Origin: Nitrososphaerota archaeon
GTDB taxonomy: Archaea > Thermoproteota > Nitrososphaeria > Nitrososphaerales > Gagatemarchaeaceae
Length of the DNA: 15,267 bases
Assembly: GCA_005877225.1 (NCBI GenBank)
Contig: VBPK01000073.1
Location: 1 to 15,267, forward strand
Direction of reading: 5' to 3'
The notes beneath the pieces were generated by a model. The model was given only the letters and a program-made list of their open reading frames with translations. It was not told where the DNA came from and searched no databases. Position numbers and translations under genes: made by a program. Positions 12,967-15,267 of the stretch are shown piece by piece (the stretch's first letter is position 1; every line of letters begins with the position of its first letter).

Positions 12967-13940
12967 CGAAGTTTCTTCTCTGCTCTTCGAGTCCCGTCTA
13001 CCCTAGCGCGTATCTTTGCGAAGGCGAGCTCCCTAGACGTGGAGCTGTCATCCCCGAATGGGGCGAAGCCGCAGTCATCTGTCGTGCCGAGGTTCTTAAG
13101 GTCGATGAACTTCGCCGCCTTGATGACTCGAAGCTTCAAGGTGCGATCAGGGTCTGCCTCACCGGCGATTGCGAAGTAGAACCGTGGGACCTTCAGCTCG
13201 AAGACCTCCGGGAGGACCTCCGCGTAGTCCACTTCTCCGCTATGCGTCGAGTCCCAGTCGCCGCCCTTACAGACGTGAACGCCCACCCTCTCCCGCTCCC
13301 CGGGCTTGAGCCTGCTGAATACCTCGTTGTTTATCGCCACGAACTCCTTCAGCAGCTTGCCACCCGGGTCCAGCTTCCTCGCGAGAGGCGCCTCCGTGAA
13401 GTCTACCTGCACGACCTCTGCCCCCGCCCTGAGGCTGCCGCTGATATCCTTCGTGACCTCCTGTATGAGGTCTTCAGTGAAAGCCTCTCGCGAGTAGCCT
13501 TGGATGGATTTCTCCGGGTAGAGCGTAGAGAGGAGGCTGGCTGAGATTACGGCCTGCTTAAGCGGAAGTGAGGTGAACCCCCTCGCCTTCTTCACATAAT
13601 CCGAAGCGTACTGCTGATACCTGAACGGCCCCGAAATGAGCTTCGGTAGGGCCCGGACGTGCCTGTCGGAGAAGGTCACCACCAGCCCCCCTGACTCGAT
13701 GACGTTCCTTCCGCCCGCGACGGGGTAGGTGGCGAAGCTCGGCTTGCTCTGCTCCCCATCCGTAATTATCGGCGAGCCTGTAGCCTCGAACTGCCTGATC
13801 GTCTTCTTGATGGCATCGTCATAGGCACCCTCAAGCGTGTGAAGCGAAGTCTTCCCCGCGGCGTGATCCTGTACTGCCTGCAGCAGCTCGGGAGGCCTCG
13901 GGATGCTCCCGATAGGCTCCGTCGGTATGGCTGATGTCAT
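12963..13940 (-). CDS. MetE-like (cobalamin-independent methionine synthase II family) zinc methyltransferase
   Basis: 325 residues, the size of the catalytic C-terminal barrel of MetE without its N-terminal half, as in archaeal homologues. The expected zinc ligands are visible: H222 and C224 in RVGVHVCKGGDWDSTH, E261 in AIAGEADPD, C290 in TTDDCGFAPF. TDGEQSKPSFATYP (60-73), FRYQQYASDY and VQVDFTEAPLARKLDP place it in the broader family often labelled methionine synthase II rather than the core archaeal MetE. It probably activates a thiol (homocysteine or another) for methyl transfer; the methyl donor is unknown. ATG 13940 lies about 29 bases below TTTATACT on the minus strand, so the transcript is nearly leaderless. 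It is divergent from an HTH-CBS regulator. Confidence 0.82.
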   Translation of the reverse strand: MTSAIPTEPIGSIPRPPELLQAVQDHAAGKTSLHTLEGAYDDAIKKTIRQFEATGSPIITDGEQSKPSFATYPVAGGRNVIESGGLVVTFSDRHVRALPKLISGPFRYQQYASDYVKKARGFTSLPLKQAVISASLLSTLYPEKSIQGYSREAFTEDLIQEVTKDISGSLRAGAEVVQVDFTEAPLARKLDPGGKLLKEFVAINNEVFSRLKPGERERVGVHVCKGGDWDSTHSGEVDYAEVLPEVFELKVPRFYFAIAGEADPDRTLKLRVIKAAKFIDLKNLGTTDDCGFAPFGDDSSTSRELAFAKIRARVDGTRRAEKKLR

Positions 13941-13952
13941 ATCTCGCTCAGT

Positions 13953-14007
13953 CTTGTCGATAATAGTATAAATAACCTCTTGACAAGATTATTCCGATAA
14001 GAATAAT
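13953..14007. promoter_or_regulatory. Shared divergent promoter with two inverted repeats
   Basis: The A/T-rich AGTATAAATAAC (13965-13976) supplies TTTATACT for the minus-strand methyltransferase and TATAAATA for the plus-strand regulator. CTTGTC (13953-13958) and GACAAG (13982-13987) form an inverted repeat centred on this box. A second perfect 7-bp inverted repeat, ATTATTC (13988-13994) and GAATAAT (14001-14007), with CGATAA between, ends within the regulator's ATG. CGATAA also occurs at 13958-13963. Both dyads are good candidates for operators, possibly of the adjacent HTH protein. Confidence 0.6.
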
Positions 14008-14611
14008 GGCCTTCGCGCTCGTCGACCCGAGGCAGCTCAAGAGGCTCAGGCTTCAGCTGGGGATGACGCAGGCGAGGGTGGCGCGTGAGGCGGGGGTAAG
14101 CCAGTCCCTCATCGCGAAGATAGAGGCAGGGATGGTTGACCCAGCGTTCAGCTCGCTGAAGGCGATCTCGGAGGTTCTGAGTTCTAGGAGGGCGACCGCG
14201 GAGAAGAAGGCTGCCGATGTGATGTCGTCACCCGTGATCAGTGTGCAGACGGCCGAGAAGCTCTCGGACTGCATCGCGCTGATGAAGAAGCGTGGCATCT
14301 CCCAGATGCCTGTACTGGAGGATGGGCGCTCCGTCGGTTCAGTTACAGAGAGCGGCATCCTTACCCTGTTGGCAGAGAGTCGCGAGCCGGTGAAGGTCTT
14401 GTCTCAACCGGTCAGAAAATTCATGGGGCCTGCCCTCCCAGTCGTCAACGGCGGTACCCCGACTGGAGCTCTAGTCTCACTCTTCGGTTATGTCCCGGCC
14501 GTGCTCGTCTCCTCAGGAGAAGAAATCGAAGGAGTGATTGCAAAGATAGACCTGATCGCGGCTGAGGCTCGACCAGGTAATCGCCCCTCGGGCAGACGGG
14601 AGTTGCGCTGA
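14006..14611 (+). CDS. HTH (XRE-type) transcriptional regulator with two CBS domains
   Basis: 201 residues. Residues about 8-60 are an XRE/Cro-type helix-turn-helix: LKRLRLQLGMTQARVAREAG, then VSQSLIAKIEAGMVDPAFSSL as recognition helix and scaffold. Residues about 68-125 are a first CBS motif (AADVMSSPVISV, ISQMPVLEDGRSVGSVTE), and 135-187 a second, more divergent one (RKFMGPALPVVNG, EIEGVIAKIDLI). This architecture is common in archaea. CBS pairs bind adenosyl ligands such as AMP, ATP, SAM or MTA, so the protein probably switches DNA binding with one of these; the ligand is not visible. ATG 14006 is preceded by a short leader below the shared TATA. The next gene starts one base after its stop, so the two form an operon. 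Confidence 0.88.
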   Translation: MAFALVDPRQLKRLRLQLGMTQARVAREAGVSQSLIAKIEAGMVDPAFSSLKAISEVLSSRRATAEKKAADVMSSPVISVQTAEKLSDCIALMKKRGISQMPVLEDGRSVGSVTESGILTLLAESREPVKVLSQPVRKFMGPALPVVNGGTPTGALVSLFGYVPAVLVSSGEEIEGVIAKIDLIAAEARPGNRPSGRRELR

Positions 14612-14612
14612 G

Positions 14613-15267
14613 ATGACCCTCATCCTGGATGCCGACGACCTCGTGGGCGTCCTGGACTACCCCACCGCGATAGAGGCGGTGGAGGGGGCCTTCCGAGACC
14701 TCGGCTCGGGGAAGGTCGTGATGCCCGTCCGCCTCACAATCAGGGTGGAAGCGCACGAAGGTGTGAGCGCGTTCATGCCGGCATACCTCCCCGGGAAGGA
14801 CCAGCTAGGAATCAAGGTCGTCTCGGCCTTCGGGAGGAACAGAGAGAAATTTGGCCTCCCGACGGTTATCGGTTCGATACTTCTCCTGGACGCCAAGAGT
14901 GGAATGCCGATGGCCATCGTGGACGGCACCTACGTGACTGCCGTCAGAACTGCGGCCGCGAGTGCGGTGGCGACGAAGTACATGGCTCGGGAAGACGCGT
15001 CGACGCTGGGGATCTTCGGTTCAGGGGTCCAGGGGGAGACCCACCTCCTAGCGATCTCCGAGGTGCGAAGGTTAGATGGGGCAGTCGTAAACTCGCGTGA
15101 TCCGAAGAGGTGCGAGGATTTCTGCGAGAGGATGAGCAAGAAGACGGGAATCAAGGTTAGGCCGGGAAGGCCGCAGCAGGTGGCGGAGAGCGACATCGTC
15201 GTCACGGCGACGACCTCGAAGACTCCGGTCTTTGACGGGAGTTGGGTGAAGAGGGGGACCCACATCA
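14613..15267 (+). CDS. Ornithine cyclodeaminase / alanine dehydrogenase-family enzyme (5' part)
   Basis: 218 residues visible from ATG 14613, still open at the right edge; about 100 are missing. LGIKVVSAFG carries the conserved substrate-binding Lys68, DGTYVTAVRTAAASAVATKYMA (105-126) is the signature of the OCD/mu-crystallin family, IFGSGVQGETHLLA (134-147) is the Rossmann dinucleotide-binding loop, and TATTSKTPVFDGSWVKRGTHI follows as in the family. Members include ornithine cyclodeaminase, archaeal alanine dehydrogenase, and ketimine or pyrroline reductases; the fragment does not separate them. The stop of the HTH-CBS gene (TGA 14609-14611) is one base upstream, so the two are very likely co-transcribed. 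Confidence 0.9.
   Translation, partial: MTLILDADDLVGVLDYPTAIEAVEGAFRDLGSGKVVMPVRLTIRVEAHEGVSAFMPAYLPGKDQLGIKVVSAFGRNREKFGLPTVIGSILLLDAKSGMPMAIVDGTYVTAVRTAAASAVATKYMAREDASTLGIFGSGVQGETHLLAISEVRRLDGAVVNSRDPKRCEDFCERMSKKTGIKVRPGRPQQVAESDIVVTATTSKTPVFDGSWVKRGTHI

Overview
The window reads as archaeal chromosome, most likely a moderately GC-rich member of the Thermoproteota such as a non-ammonia-oxidising, soil or sediment Nitrososphaeria relative. The lineage is inferred. The evidence is TATA-box promoters about 25-30 bp from start codons with almost no leader, many TTG starts, a fused archaeal-type CoaBC, a membrane-anchored winged-helix protein, an HTH-CBS regulator, and a type-I membrane-anchored secreted protein with YHQF/ERW repeats. 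No rRNA, tRNA, CRISPR array, insertion sequence or phage module was recognised.

Layout. Positions 1-253 are the 3' end of a fold-type III PLP enzyme (D-threonine aldolase / D-serine dehydratase family). Positions 254-847 are a gene-poor, more AT-rich stretch ending in phased direct repeats just before a small four-helix membrane protein (848-1291). Next come a membrane-anchored winged-helix protein (1365-1880) and an uncharacterised HELIE-motif protein (2073-2525). The last overlaps tail-to-tail with a 939-residue secreted, membrane-anchored repeat protein on the minus strand (2509-5328). Upstream of that gene lie a phospholipase C / acid phosphatase-type phosphoesterase (5403-6437, minus) and, divergently, an uncharacterised HEMLE-motif protein (6493-7239, plus). 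These two appear to share one TATA element placed exactly midway between their start codons.

Positions 7299-9328 (minus) hold a PH-like domain plus zinc-ribbon protein, a single-pass membrane protein and a nitroreductase. Positions 9541-10797 (minus) encode CoaBC of coenzyme A synthesis, divergent from a nitrilase-superfamily hydrolase (10885-11688). An aldo/keto reductase (11824-12966, plus) converges on a MetE-like zinc methyltransferase (12963-13940, minus), and their stop codons interleave in one CTAG. The methyltransferase is divergent from an XRE-HTH plus double-CBS regulator (14006-14611), which is followed one base later by an ornithine cyclodeaminase / alanine dehydrogenase-family gene that runs off the right edge.

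How the parts may work together. The right third looks like cofactor and amino-acid metabolism. The most testable idea there is that the HTH-CBS protein senses an adenosyl ligand (SAM, MTA or AMP) and controls the divergent methyltransferase gene through inverted repeats in the 65-bp shared promoter. The left and middle are a surface and secretome region: secreted repeat protein, phosphoesterase, HExxE proteins and small membrane proteins. Nothing in the window is a clear new defence or mobile system. The most novel material is the two HExxE-type families and the compact divergent promoters.
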